64,000 nucleotides of DNA from Candidatus Latescibacterota bacterium (GCA_022821275.1 JAJEDY010000060.1:1-64000), one strand, 5' to 3'. Shown: positions 1-9,103, counted from the stretch's first letter. The notes: generated by a model not told the origin, from the letters alone. Translations and numbers: made by a program.

Positions 1-1
1 A

Positions 2-361
2 GCCTTTATTTTTGGGCGTGTTTCTGCTCAATCTACGCCTGCTGCGGTCACGAACCTCGCTGCAGTGGCAGGTGATGAACAAGTGACGCTGAGTTGGAGT
101 AATCCGAACAATGCGAGCATCACGAAGTATCAGTATCGACAAAGCACAAATAGCGGCAGCAATTGGTCACCGGACTGGACGAATATTACCGGCAGTGATA
201 AGAACACAACCAGTCACACAGTGGCGAACCTGACCAATGATACCGTGTACACCTTCGAGATACGTGCGGTGAATGCGACTGGCAATGGTGCGGCTGTTAG
301 CGTGCGTGCCACACCAGTACTGCCTCCACTGACAGTGACATGGCCTGAAGACATAACATAA
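2..361 (+). CDS. Secreted FnIII protein, N-terminal piece (5' partial, ends at a frameshift)
   Basis: The open frame enters from the left edge. Its first residues (AFIFGRVSAQ) look like the end of a signal peptide with cleavage near Ala-Gln. A single fibronectin type III domain follows, with a typical DEQVTLSW opening and a TVYTFEIRAVN strand. The frame stops at 359-361, just after the opening strand of an Ig-like repeat (PLTVTWPEDIT). The next frame (position 361 onward, before the annotated 421 start) continues that repeat without a stop. Adding one base after position 360 would read Tyr and join the two pieces. This is therefore probably the amino end of the 421-3984 protein, split by a one-base deletion or sequencing error. 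The true start lies outside the window. Confidence 0.75.
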   Translation, partial: AFIFGRVSAQSTPAAVTNLAAVAGDEQVTLSWSNPNNASITKYQYRQSTNSGSNWSPDWTNITGSDKNTTSHTVANLTNDTVYTFEIRAVNATGNGAAVSVRATPVLPPLTVTWPEDIT

Positions 362-420
362 AGGGTACCCAGAACAGTTCTATCTGGACCTCATTAACCT
401 CTAATCCCCCTCAGATAAGC

Positions 421-3400
421 GTGTCTGGAGGCCGACCATCCTATACTTATGAAATAGCCGCAGAAGGAGCACCTGATGGTCTTACTATTGATCCATCGGG
501 AATCCTCACGGGCACGCCTACAGTGAATGGGGCATTTACTGTGACAGTGGTTGTGCGAGATGCTGCAAGTCAGAGTATGAGTAGTGACCTGAATATAACT
601 ATTCGTCCACCGCTGAGTGTCTCACCAATAGCGTACAAAACTGTCGAAAAGGACAGCTTGATTACCCCGATTCATTTATCATCATCTGGTGGTTGGTCAC
701 CCTATACGTATGCCCTCTCTGGCGCACCAATGGGTATCTCCTTATCAAGTGATAATCTCATCACAGGCAGCCCCTCACAGGATGGCACTTTTCCCATTAC
801 CGTGACTGTTACCGATGATCATGGCAGTACTGCGGCAAGCAGTTTCAAGATGAGTGTTTATTCGAAAGAACTTGCCAAACTATTTTCTCCAATTTTAATT
901 TTGACAGAACATCCAACGCTCGATGGCCGCAAAGTGATCTTTCCCGAACCTATAGAAATCATGGGTGCAGAGTCTGTTTCTAATCTTAAGTTTCGTATTA
1001 ACAACGTCTTGGGACAAGAATTAGCTGATAACCTTTATGCAGACCTAACCTCATCATGGCGTGATCATCTGAATAGTATCTACCAGAACAGCATTAACAA
1101 TTCTATTAATCTTTCAGAGAACAAATTTGCCTTCTTACCTGCCGCGTTAAGATACCAGGGAAGGCCGCCGGGGCTTGCAGATGGTATCTATTTTGTGCTT
1201 GCATATTTTGACTATCCTGGAGAAAAGGAAAAAGGCGAAAATAGCTGGTATGATTACTATACTGGTACTACTGATCCTCCTCATTCTCAAGCTGGAGCTA
1301 ATTTTGGCAACACAGCTTATGTGCATATTTTTGATAGAGTTGATGGTAATGTCGTTATACAATATTATTATTTTTATCCCTTTAATGATTTTCAAAATAA
1401 CCACGAAGGGGATTGGCCGCTCGTTAATGTCATTGTGAACTCCTTTGATCCAGAGATGGCTGAACTCGTTGGCATTGATTACAAATTTCATGGAAATGGC
1501 CTAACCTATACCAGTATTGGCGAAAGGACTTTCAACCCTCAGACACATTTTGCACCGGCTGAAGGCGGAACCCATCCAGTTGTGTATGTAGGAGCAGGTT
1601 CTCATGGTGGATATCCTACGGGAGGTCATTATTCCGACCCTGGTCAGCCCGGGTTCCCGCCTGCTGGAGATGAAGATATGACAACGGATGGTATTGTCCT
1701 GAGTACCAATGTTGAGGACACACAGCGTAATGTTGCCCAATCTTATGATTTAATATTTTTGCCCAATCCCGATCCAAATCAACCTAACATGGGGTTATCA
1801 CCAGAAATGAGTTGGTTGGGCACTACAGCACTATGGGGAACACCACGCGTTGATTCAACCGGTGATGGACCACTCGCTCAATTTATAAGGGAAATACTAG
1901 ATTTGATCCCGGGCACCTTATTTGACTTACCCCGCGACTTTAATAAAGCAGCACTAGGACCTGTTTATAGCGGGTGGAACACATCGGGAACAAGTGGTTA
2001 CGATAAGCATAATGTCCCTTATACTGAATTTCAACAATTCCCCATTGTTCAAGATGTGACCTGGAGCGGTACGATAAACCTGATTGGCGATATCGTCGTC
2101 TATCCCGGTGCAACCTTGACCATTGACGCTGGCACAACGATTAAGGCATCTCCCAATCGAGATATTCATGGTATGAAAGATGCCTCGCGCGTGGATATTA
2201 TCAACTATGGCACACTAATCGCCAATGGATCAAGCAACCAGCGAATTGTATTTCGTTCCGACAGTTCAACCCCCTCGGCAGGGGACTGGTATGGCATCAG
2301 GAATTACGGCAAACTGGACATGAAGCATTGTGATATCCAGCATGCGGTAACCGGCCTGAACCGGCAGGGCACGGATACACTACTTTACGTGGTCGTAAAG
2401 AACAGCAAAAGAAATACCTCTTCGTTCACAGTCGCACCCATAAACGATAAAACTGAAATGCAATACAAAGCGATTACGCCGCCCATTCAGGTCACTGCCT
2501 TTGGTGGGTGGGAGCCCTACACCTATTCCCTGTCCGGTGCGCCACAAAGTATCACGATTTCAGACCGTGGACTCATCACTGGCACGCCCCTGCTAAGTGG
2601 CACGTTCACCTTAAAAGTGAAGGTAGAAAGCCATGACAGCCAAAGAGATTCAATCTCGTTTCAGATGTCTGTTTCGCAGGCTTTAAATGTTGCACCCATA
2701 TCAGATGTTATTGCGAAACTCAATCAGGCCATCACCCCCATTCAGGTCTCTGTGTCTGGTGGTTTGGGGACATATCGGTATTCTATATCCGGTGCGCCAT
2801 CGGGTATTACAATCAATTCCTCCAGTGGTCGCATCACGGGTAGCCCCACACAAAGTGGCGAGTTCACCATTCGCGTGCAGGTTCAAGAGATGCCACCACG
2901 CGATGGCATCATAGGTTCTGCACCTCCCATCACGGGAAGCCGTTCTTTCAAAATGTATGTGCAGGTGCCGCTCTCAATCAAGCCAATATCGAATGTCAGA
3001 GCGACTCAGCATCAGGTGCTCACGGCTATTCGTGTCAAGGCATCTGGCGGTCAGACGCCTTATACCTATGCCATATCCGGTGCGCCATCGGGTATCAGGA
3101 TCAATTCATCCAGTGGTCGTATCACGGGCAGGCCAACACAGACTGGTGCTTTCACCATAACTGTGACTGTGACTGTGACCGATGCCGAAAATGGAACGGC
3201 TTCGACAGCGTTTACCCTGACTGTTTCTAATCCTGTCTCACCGTTGACAATCGCTTCTATCACAGATGTAAGCGTGACCCAAAATGCAGCCATCACTGCC
3301 ATTCAGGTCTCAGCATCCGGTGGTCAGACGCCTTATACCTATGCCATATCTGGTGCGCCATCAGGTATTGCGATTCATTCATCCAGTGGTCGTATTACTG

Positions 3401-3984
3401 GCAGGCCAACAAAGGCAGGGACTTTTACTGTTACCGTCACTGTAACCGATGCACACAGCAGGACAGGCACAGGCAGTTTTTCTATGACGGTCAATGCACC
3501 CACTCCCGTTTCGGCACTGACGGTCACAGAGATCAATGATATAAGCGTCAAGATAAGTGCTGTGCAGACGAACAGCCCGATTACGCCTATTCAGGTCTCG
3601 GCCTCCGGTGGTCAAACACCTTATGCGTATTCTCTGTCCAGCAATCCAGCCACAGGTTCTGGTCTTACTATTGGTTCAAGCAGTGGTCGTATCACAGGTA
3701 CACCAACAAAGGCAGGGACTTTCACGCTTACCGTGATGGTGACGGATAAAGCGAAGAAGACAGCTTCTGAAAGTTTCTCAATGGCAGTGAGTCTGATAGG
3801 CGATTTTAATGGTGATGGCGTGGTCAATTTATCAGATCATTCGCTTTTTGTGGCAGTGTATGGTCTATCTGAGGGTGATGAGGGTTTTAACGCAGAGATG
3901 GATATGAATGGTGATGGAACCATTAACGTTTCCGATTTTCTGATCTTTACCAGTCACTTTCCCAATGCTGACCAGTTTTTTTAA
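421..3984 (+). CDS. Large secreted multidomain protein: He_PIG repeats, Vps62-like domain, beta-helix segment, dockerin end
   Basis: This 1187-residue frame is open upstream to 361 and is probably the continuation of the preceding FnIII fragment. Domains by rough residue: two He_PIG-type Ig-like repeats (1-145), a region resembling Vps62/DUF946 (about 250-420, with NHEGDWPLV and HPVVYVGAGSHGGYP), a segment like a right-handed beta-helix (about 540-660), five further He_PIG repeats with the GAPSGI...GRITGRPT signature (about 670-1123), and a C-terminal pair of calcium loops, DFNGDGVVNLSD and DMNGDGTINVSD, as in dockerin type I modules (1126-1187). The architecture suggests an exported, surface-attached or scaffold-bound protein. 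No catalytic residues were identified. The GTG at 421 is unlikely to be the natural start. Domain names rest on motif recognition; the Vps62-like call is the least certain. Confidence 0.75.
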   Translation: MSGGRPSYTYEIAAEGAPDGLTIDPSGILTGTPTVNGAFTVTVVVRDAASQSMSSDLNITIRPPLSVSPIAYKTVEKDSLITPIHLSSSGGWSPYTYALSGAPMGISLSSDNLITGSPSQDGTFPITVTVTDDHGSTAASSFKMSVYSKELAKLFSPILILTEHPTLDGRKVIFPEPIEIMGAESVSNLKFRINNVLGQELADNLYADLTSSWRDHLNSIYQNSINNSINLSENKFAFLPAALRYQGRPPGLADGIYFVLAYFDYPGEKEKGENSWYDYYTGTTDPPHSQAGANFGNTAYVHIFDRVDGNVVIQYYYFYPFNDFQNNHEGDWPLVNVIVNSFDPEMAELVGIDYKFHGNGLTYTSIGERTFNPQTHFAPAEGGTHPVVYVGAGSHGGYPTGGHYSDPGQPGFPPAGDEDMTTDGIVLSTNVEDTQRNVAQSYDLIFLPNPDPNQPNMGLSPEMSWLGTTALWGTPRVDSTGDGPLAQFIREILDLIPGTLFDLPRDFNKAALGPVYSGWNTSGTSGYDKHNVPYTEFQQFPIVQDVTWSGTINLIGDIVVYPGATLTIDAGTTIKASPNRDIHGMKDASRVDIINYGTLIANGSSNQRIVFRSDSSTPSAGDWYGIRNYGKLDMKHCDIQHAVTGLNRQGTDTLLYVVVKNSKRNTSSFTVAPINDKTEMQYKAITPPIQVTAFGGWEPYTYSLSGAPQSITISDRGLITGTPLLSGTFTLKVKVESHDSQRDSISFQMSVSQALNVAPISDVIAKLNQAITPIQVSVSGGLGTYRYSISGAPSGITINSSSGRITGSPTQSGEFTIRVQVQEMPPRDGIIGSAPPITGSRSFKMYVQVPLSIKPISNVRATQHQVLTAIRVKASGGQTPYTYAISGAPSGIRINSSSGRITGRPTQTGAFTITVTVTVTDAENGTASTAFTLTVSNPVSPLTIASITDVSVTQNAAITAIQVSASGGQTPYTYAISGAPSGIAIHSSSGRITGRPTKAGTFTVTVTVTDAHSRTGTGSFSMTVNAPTPVSALTVTEINDISVKISAVQTNSPITPIQVSASGGQTPYAYSLSSNPATGSGLTIGSSSGRITGTPTKAGTFTLTVMVTDKAKKTASESFSMAVSLIGDFNGDGVVNLSDHSLFVAVYGLSEGDEGFNAEMDMNGDGTINVSDFLIFTSHFPNADQFF
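2675..3790 (+). repeat. Tandem Ig-like coding repeats, unit about 270-290 bp
   Basis: Four successive He_PIG units are also similar at nucleotide level. The stretch around ggtcagacgccttatacc occurs at about 3049 and 3324, and a third, diverged copy lies near 3609. The phrase catccagtggtcgtat also recurs. The third and fourth units look recently duplicated. Such repeats are prone to copy-number change and assembly collapse. Confidence 0.8.
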
Positions 3985-4038
3985 GGGCTGGTGCATCTCA
4001 ATAGAGGGTTTTCTCTCCATCTTTGTCAGGAGGTATTT

Positions 4039-4830
4039 ATGAGACATATAGCTGCAATTGTTCTGATTTTGGGTCTATGCCTACCACAGGCTCTGATAGC
4101 AGGAGTGGTTCTGCAAGACAGTAAGATTGACAGCAGCAAGATTAAAGTCGGTGCCTATGCTGAAGTCATCTATGGGATGGGTGAGCGAAATCAAGTCTCA
4201 GGAACGTGGGAGAAACTGGATACGGTGCAAGGATATATTAAAGCCGTTGATGCAGAGAGCTTGACCATTGGGCGCGGTTTTTGGAAGGAGCAGATCGCTT
4301 TCGAGCGCATTCAAAAGCTGATCATGGCAGAGTCTGGCCGTGAAATAGACAGGTTTAAAGAGATGACCGATACACTTTCTGCAAAAAAAGAGAATGGAAA
4401 CTTGCGAATGATCAAAAAGTTGGGCTGTGGTGCTCTTACTGGGTTCTTATCCGGCATTGCGGGGACCGCAATTGTTGCAGCGATGGATGACTGCCACTCT
4501 CAATCTAAAAATATAGCATGTTTCTTGGTCCCAATTGCAATCGGTGGTGGGATTGGGTGGGTAGTCGGTGTGCCCGTCGGCGTGAGCCTATGTGATCCAC
4601 ATGATCAATTTAAGTATTCATTAGTAGGTAGCCTGATAGGAGGTGCGGCAGGTCTTGGACTGATCTACACTAAAGAAGAGTTCTGGCCAGCTCTTGTTAT
4701 CTGCCCCCTCATTGGTTCTACAATTATGTCCGAAGTTTTCCGAAAACCGTTAGAAGTTCGCGGTGTTTCCATTGGTCTATTCCCCGGTCCCAAAGGAAGA
4801 CTATCTGCTGTTGCCACGCTTCGATTTTGA
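4039..4830 (+). CDS. Hypothetical secreted/membrane protein with glycine-rich hydrophobic segments
   Basis: I do not recognise a named family. The ATG at 4039 is chosen over an upstream in-frame start because CAGGAGGT lies just before it and the resulting N-terminus is a clean signal peptide (MRHIAAIVLILGLCLPQALIAG). Mature residues 25-125 are polar and contain a KVGAYAEVIYG strand and a conserved-looking GYIKAVDAESLTIGRG segment, suggestive of a small beta-barrel domain. Three or four Gly/Ala-rich hydrophobic stretches follow (roughly 130-235), resembling a glycine-zipper membrane region. The C-terminus is LSAVATLRF. It lies 54 bp after the large repeat protein on the same strand and could be co-transcribed. 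Localisation to the envelope is inference. Confidence 0.7.
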   Translation: MRHIAAIVLILGLCLPQALIAGVVLQDSKIDSSKIKVGAYAEVIYGMGERNQVSGTWEKLDTVQGYIKAVDAESLTIGRGFWKEQIAFERIQKLIMAESGREIDRFKEMTDTLSAKKENGNLRMIKKLGCGALTGFLSGIAGTAIVAAMDDCHSQSKNIACFLVPIAIGGGIGWVVGVPVGVSLCDPHDQFKYSLVGSLIGGAAGLGLIYTKEEFWPALVICPLIGSTIMSEVFRKPLEVRGVSIGLFPGPKGRLSAVATLRF

Positions 4831-4851
4831 GAAGGCGTTCAGATGCGTGTG

Positions 4852-4895
4852 AGACCACCTGTGAAAGTTGGAGTTACCCCGTTTAGGTGGAGTCT
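4852..4895 (+). other. Imperfect inverted repeat after the membrane protein gene
   Basis: AGACCACCT (from 4852) can pair with AGGTGG-A-GTCT (to 4895) with one bulged A. No clear T-run follows, so a terminator role is only possible. A second small hairpin (GCCGTA/TACGGC) lies near 4931-4953. Nothing else was recognised between 4830 and the tRNA at 5038. Confidence 0.3.
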
Positions 4896-5037
4896 TTAGG
4901 ACTTGTGTATCAAGCCTGTGATTGATGCAGTTTGCCGTATAGAATCATTACGGCACATGCTTCATAGGCCATCGGTTGTTCCGTTTTTATTGATATATTT
5001 CGGCTGAATTTGTATCTTTACTTTTCATGGTGAACAT

Positions 5038-5124
5038 GCGGACGTGGTGGAATTGGCAGACACGCCAGATTTAGGATCTGGTGGGGTAAAACCCGTGGGG
5101 GTTCGAGTCCCCCCGTCCGCACCA
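5038..5124 (+). tRNA. tRNA-Leu (anticodon TAG)
   Basis: The 87-nt cloverleaf has acceptor stem GCGGACG/CGTCCGC, discriminator A and an encoded CCA at 5122-5124. The anticodon stem is CCAGA/TCTGG with loop TTTAGGA, giving anticodon TAG at 5072-5074. It has the long variable arm of class II tRNAs and the TTCGAGTCC T-arm. It should read CUA and other CUN leucine codons. Confidence 0.97.
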
Positions 5125-5175
5125 AAGAACAATCAGACGATTCGAGACTCCACTCCCCGAATCGCTGACGCGAGA

Positions 5176-5200
5176 CTCCCTTTGGGAGCTTTTTTATTTT
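5176..5200 (+). terminator. Rho-independent terminator after tRNA-Leu
   Basis: CTCCC-TTT-GGGAG is followed by C and a T-rich tract. A second inverted repeat (CGATTCG 5138-5144 / CGAATCG 5158-5164) precedes it, and the phrase cgagactcc is repeated in both. Confidence 0.8.
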
Positions 5201-5245
5201 TTTATCAGATCCAATGACAAAAAACAACGTGAAAGCGAGGAATTT

Positions 5246-6517
5246 GTGGCAGCATTTTTGAATGACGATCAGGTCAGAACAATTCGAGCGGAATACGGCA
5301 CCCCTGTATATGTTTACGACCAGCGCACGCTGGAAGCACAGGCCGAGGCCGTGTTGAATTTTCCCAATGCCTTTGGACTAACCGCGCGCTATGCGATGAA
5401 GGCATTACCCAACAGCACCGCAATCCGCATCTTAACGCAAAAGGGATTGCACATCGACGCCAGCAGTGGATACGAAGCCGAGCGCGCCCTGCGGGCAGGT
5501 GTGCCTGGTCCCCACATCATGCTTACGGCACAGCAGCTACCCAAAAATTTGAAATACCTGATCGAACAAGGTGTGATCTTCAATGCGTGTTCCCTGAATC
5601 AACTGCGAATTTATGGCGACCTGTTCCCCGGGCGGTCCCTTTCCGTGCGAATCAATCCCGGTCTGGGATCTGGGCACAGCAAGCGCACCAATGTAGGCGG
5701 TCCTGCATCGAGTTTTGGGATCTGGCACGAATATATCTCCGATATCTACAAAATTTGCAAACAGCGCGATTTGACAATAACGGCCATGCACACGCATATT
5801 GGATCGGGCAGCGATCCCGAAGTATGGGAACGCGTCGCATTGATGTCATTGAAAATTTGCATTGGCTTTGAAAATGCCACCACGTTAAGCCTGGGGGGCG
5901 GATACAAAATTGGGCGCATGCCGGGCGAAGTATCGACGGATTTGCAAATAATCGGACAACACGTGGCCGAAGCCTTTGAAATGACCGCGAGACAAACCGG
6001 ACGCACCTTGCGTTTGGAAGTGGAACCCGGCACATATCTCGTCGCAAATGCCGGTGCAATTGTAGCAACGGCGATTGACGTGGTAGATACCGGGAAAGAA
6101 GGGTACAAATTTATCAAAACCGATACCGGGATGACCGAAGTAATTCGACCGAGCATGTACGGGGCACAACATCCCATTGCCGTGGTGCCCGCCGGGGAAG
6201 AAGAACGCGGGATGGACGAATATATCGCAGTGGGACATTGTTGTGAAAGCGGCGACGTATTAACCCCAGCGCCCGAAGATCCCGAAGGGCTATTGCCCCG
6301 GCTATTGACAAAAACAAAAGTGGGAGACGCCGTGGTCATCGGCGGAGCGGGTGCGTATTGTGCGGGCATGTCGTCTAAAAATTACAACTCCTTTCCCGAA
6401 GCAGCCGAAGTATTATTGGACAGAGACGGCACATTGCACTTAATTCGGAAACGCCAGACCCTGGACCAGGTCTTGCAAAATGAAATTGTACCGGACTTTT
6501 TGACCCCTAAGAGCTAA
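5246..6517 (+). CDS. lysA: PLP-dependent diaminopimelate decarboxylase family protein
   Basis: A fold-type III PLP decarboxylase of 423 residues, the usual LysA length. The predicted PLP lysine is Lys52 in RYAMKALPN. The family's HTHIGSGSD segment, SLGGGYK glycine loop, VEPGTYL motif and C-terminal GHCCESGD (active-site Cys-Glu-Ser-Gly-Asp) are all present. LysA converts meso-diaminopimelate to lysine and CO2 in the cytosol. The start is GTG at 5246 behind GCGAGGAA. It ends 3 bp before a glpD-like gene, which together with the Nramp-like and hydrolase genes suggests one transcription unit. Because no other lysine-pathway gene is adjacent, a paralogous substrate (for example carboxynorspermidine or another amino acid) cannot be excluded. 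Confidence 0.85.
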   Translation: MAAFLNDDQVRTIRAEYGTPVYVYDQRTLEAQAEAVLNFPNAFGLTARYAMKALPNSTAIRILTQKGLHIDASSGYEAERALRAGVPGPHIMLTAQQLPKNLKYLIEQGVIFNACSLNQLRIYGDLFPGRSLSVRINPGLGSGHSKRTNVGGPASSFGIWHEYISDIYKICKQRDLTITAMHTHIGSGSDPEVWERVALMSLKICIGFENATTLSLGGGYKIGRMPGEVSTDLQIIGQHVAEAFEMTARQTGRTLRLEVEPGTYLVANAGAIVATAIDVVDTGKEGYKFIKTDTGMTEVIRPSMYGAQHPIAVVPAGEEERGMDEYIAVGHCCESGDVLTPAPEDPEGLLPRLLTKTKVGDAVVIGGAGAYCAGMSSKNYNSFPEAAEVLLDRDGTLHLIRKRQTLDQVLQNEIVPDFLTPKS

Positions 6518-6520
6518 TCT

Positions 6521-7660
6521 ATGACTTACGATGCAATTGTATTGGGTGCGGGAATCAATGGATGCGGCATTGCCCGTGAACTCGCCGAACGCGGGCAACG
6601 GGTGCTGGTGCTGGACAAAGGCGCAATTGGCGGAGGCACATCTTCCAAATCGTCGCGATTGATCCACGGGGGATTGCGCTATTTGGAAACGCGGCAATTT
6701 GGACTGGTGCGAGAGGCTTTGAGTGATCGTCTGGAACTTTTGGGACGCTATCCCGAACTGGTCTCAATGCGCCCCTTTTATCTGCCGATTTATCGCAAAA
6801 GCCCGCGTCCCGTCTGGAGGTTGTGGACGGGCATCAAGCTCTACGACGCACTGGCTGGACGACACAATATCTATCAGTCGCGCAAGGTATCGCGAAAGCG
6901 ATTTGCCCGCGAATTTCCCGCATTAAAACGAGAGGGAATTCGAGCGGTACTGCGCTACTACGACGGCAAGACAAACGATCTCGCACTCACAAAGCGCGTG
7001 GCAGAAGACGCGCAAGACCTGGGATGTGTATTTCGCGAAGGGATAGACATTCAACACGTGGCCTGGGATGAAACCGGATTTGAGATAGCAGTTGACGAAA
7101 CAAAATATCACAGTCACATCCTGATCAATGCAACCGGACCCTGGATTGATGAAGTCACAGCGCGCTATCAGTTTCCCTCGCGATTTCAGATTCGCAAAGT
7201 GAGCGGCATTCACATTTTTGTAGATGAACTGCTCACACCCCACCCTTTGTTTTTGCAAACCGAAGGCAAGCGCATCTTTTTTCTCATACCCGAACCGGAA
7301 CGCGACCAGACAATAATTGGCACAACCGAGCGCGAAGAGTGCGGAAGGGTAGATGACGTAGTGATTCAAGAAGAAGATATCGATTATTTAATCCGGGCAG
7401 TAAATGCGTACCTGACGCCAAACCACCAACTTCAGCGCGCGGATATCACAGATGCCATTGTGGGCGTTCGTCCCCTCGTGAAAAAAAAAGGCGACGCAAC
7501 CGCGCTCTCGCGGGAATACGAACTGGACTTGCACACGCGTGGACAAACCCAATTGCTCAATATATTCGGTGGAAAACTGACGACGTACTTATCGCTATCG
7601 CGTCGCGTCGCCAAAACACTCGGCATCAAAGAAATCGCATCGATGGCACTGCGCGCTTAA
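6521..7660 (+). CDS. glpD: FAD-dependent glycerol-3-phosphate dehydrogenase-like oxidoreductase
   Basis: The N-terminus is a dinucleotide-binding Rossmann motif (VLGAGINGCGIARELAERG) followed by the GlpD signature SSRLIHGGLRYLE. A FAD/substrate region (INATGPWIDE, then KVSGIHIFVDE) and the late motif VGVRPLV follow. Classical GlpD enzymes are about 500 residues with a C-terminal helical domain. This protein has 379 and ends soon after the NIFGGKLTTYLSLS motif, so most of that domain is missing. The family oxidises sn-glycerol-3-phosphate to dihydroxyacetone phosphate and feeds electrons to quinone at the membrane. It starts 3 bp after the lysA-like stop codon, implying translational coupling. 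Confidence 0.85.
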   Translation: MTYDAIVLGAGINGCGIARELAERGQRVLVLDKGAIGGGTSSKSSRLIHGGLRYLETRQFGLVREALSDRLELLGRYPELVSMRPFYLPIYRKSPRPVWRLWTGIKLYDALAGRHNIYQSRKVSRKRFAREFPALKREGIRAVLRYYDGKTNDLALTKRVAEDAQDLGCVFREGIDIQHVAWDETGFEIAVDETKYHSHILINATGPWIDEVTARYQFPSRFQIRKVSGIHIFVDELLTPHPLFLQTEGKRIFFLIPEPERDQTIIGTTEREECGRVDDVVIQEEDIDYLIRAVNAYLTPNHQLQRADITDAIVGVRPLVKKKGDATALSREYELDLHTRGQTQLLNIFGGKLTTYLSLSRRVAKTLGIKEIASMALRA

Positions 7661-7672
7661 CCGGAGAAACAG

Positions 7673-9088
7673 ATGCTCAAAAAATTAGACAACTTCAAAA
7701 CAGCAGTTATACCCGAGCGCAAATCGGGCTTCTGGCAAATGGCGGGACCGGGTGCCATCCTGGTCGGGCTATCCATCGGTGCGGGCGAGATCATTGTGTG
7801 GCCTCTCGTGGTCGCCGAATACGGAGCGAGTATGATCTGGGCTGCTGTACTCGGTGTATTTTTGCAAATGTGGATCAACTTTGAGGTCGGGCGATGGACA
7901 ATTGCCACAGGTGAGACAGTATATACGGGATTTGCGCGTGTGTGGCGAGGCTTTGCACCCCTGTTTATTTTAATCACATTATTCTCCTGGATCGCCCCGG
8001 GATGGGGACGCGCCTCGGGATTGGCTCTCAAAGCACTGCTGGTCGGTCCCCAGGGTTGGGGCTCGGATACATTTTGGACCGTGATTACATTCATCGGCGT
8101 CGCACTGATATTGTTTGGGCCCAAGCTCATTTACAATTCAATGGAAAAAGCCGTTGAACTGATGGTGGCGATTGTCACCATTGGATTAATTATGGTGGCT
8201 TTTGCCGTGGGCACGGCAGAAACGTGGATCGATCTGGGAAAAGGAGTTGCGAACATCGGTTATAAAGATCCCAATATGTCGGTAAAAGCGCTATTCATCG
8301 CCATCGTATTTGCCGGTGCCGGGGGAACGGCAAATTTGTTTTACACCTTTTATCTGCGCGACAAACACATTGGCATGGGCGCGCATGTACCCATCATGCA
8401 AAATCCATTGCGGGGCCGTGCAGAAGCCATTCCATCTACCGGATTTGTATTTGAAGAAACAGAAGAAAACGCGACAAGGTTCAAGGCGTGGTGGGATTAT
8501 GTAAAAAAAGATCAGATGTTGTTTTTCTGGGGATTAAACTCCATTACAATGATGCTGTTTATCTTTGGATCGCTCGCAGTCCTGCATCCCCAGGGCATCA
8601 TTCCCGCGCAAGGAACTCTGATTTGGGATGAAGCCGCTATTCTGGGCGAAATTTGGGGCGACATGGGCCGCGTGATCTTTCTCCTGGTGGGGCTGGCAAC
8701 GCTATTTGGCACACAACTCGCCCTCGTAGATGGGGTCTCGCGGTCAATCGCAGACATCGTATATACCAATTTTAAGGGTGCGCAAAAACGAGAACTGAGC
8801 TGGTGGTATCTTCTCGTCGCGGGAATATGGATTGTGGCCGGATGTGTGATCACTTTTGTGATGGAACAATACGGTGTAAGTGAGCTGGGCTTTTTGTTCA
8901 ATGCAGCCTATATGGGCGGATTTGCCATGGCGATTTACGTGCCACTGATGCTGTACATCAATTATCGCTACTTGCCAAAAACCGCCCGACCTGGCAAAGG
9001 ATGCACCGCAATGATGGCGATTGCATCGCTGGTATATGTGGTATTTGCCATAGCCTGTATTTTGTGGGAAGTGGGCATTTTGGCTTAA
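7673..9088 (+). CDS. Nramp-family-like membrane transporter lacking the canonical metal motif
   Basis: 471 residues with about 11 hydrophobic helices. The opening GPGAILVGLSIGAGE matches the Nramp TM1 region (GPG...), but canonical Nramp has DPGN where this protein reads GAGE. The TM6 region reads AGAGGTANLFYTFYLRDK, with no MPHN. Those motifs bind the divalent metal in described Nramp proteins, so the substrate here is uncertain. ATG 7673 follows a GGAG ribosome site, 12 bp after the glpD-like gene. The context (amino-acid decarboxylase, dehydrogenase, hydrolase) gives no clear substrate. The family assignment is fairly sure and metal transport is not. Confidence 0.8.
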   Translation: MLKKLDNFKTAVIPERKSGFWQMAGPGAILVGLSIGAGEIIVWPLVVAEYGASMIWAAVLGVFLQMWINFEVGRWTIATGETVYTGFARVWRGFAPLFILITLFSWIAPGWGRASGLALKALLVGPQGWGSDTFWTVITFIGVALILFGPKLIYNSMEKAVELMVAIVTIGLIMVAFAVGTAETWIDLGKGVANIGYKDPNMSVKALFIAIVFAGAGGTANLFYTFYLRDKHIGMGAHVPIMQNPLRGRAEAIPSTGFVFEETEENATRFKAWWDYVKKDQMLFFWGLNSITMMLFIFGSLAVLHPQGIIPAQGTLIWDEAAILGEIWGDMGRVIFLLVGLATLFGTQLALVDGVSRSIADIVYTNFKGAQKRELSWWYLLVAGIWIVAGCVITFVMEQYGVSELGFLFNAAYMGGFAMAIYVPLMLYINYRYLPKTARPGKGCTAMMAIASLVYVVFAIACILWEVGILA

Positions 9089-9103
9089 AAAAGGAAAATC
9101 CCA

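Noticed and set aside
1147-1491. Antisense open frame of 114 codons opposite the Vps62-like region
   Set aside because: Its translation has no recognisable domain, and the plus-strand frame has coherent domain structure.
2675-3790. CRISPR-like repeats
   Set aside because: The repeats are in-frame Ig-like coding units of about 280 bp, not short spaced repeats.
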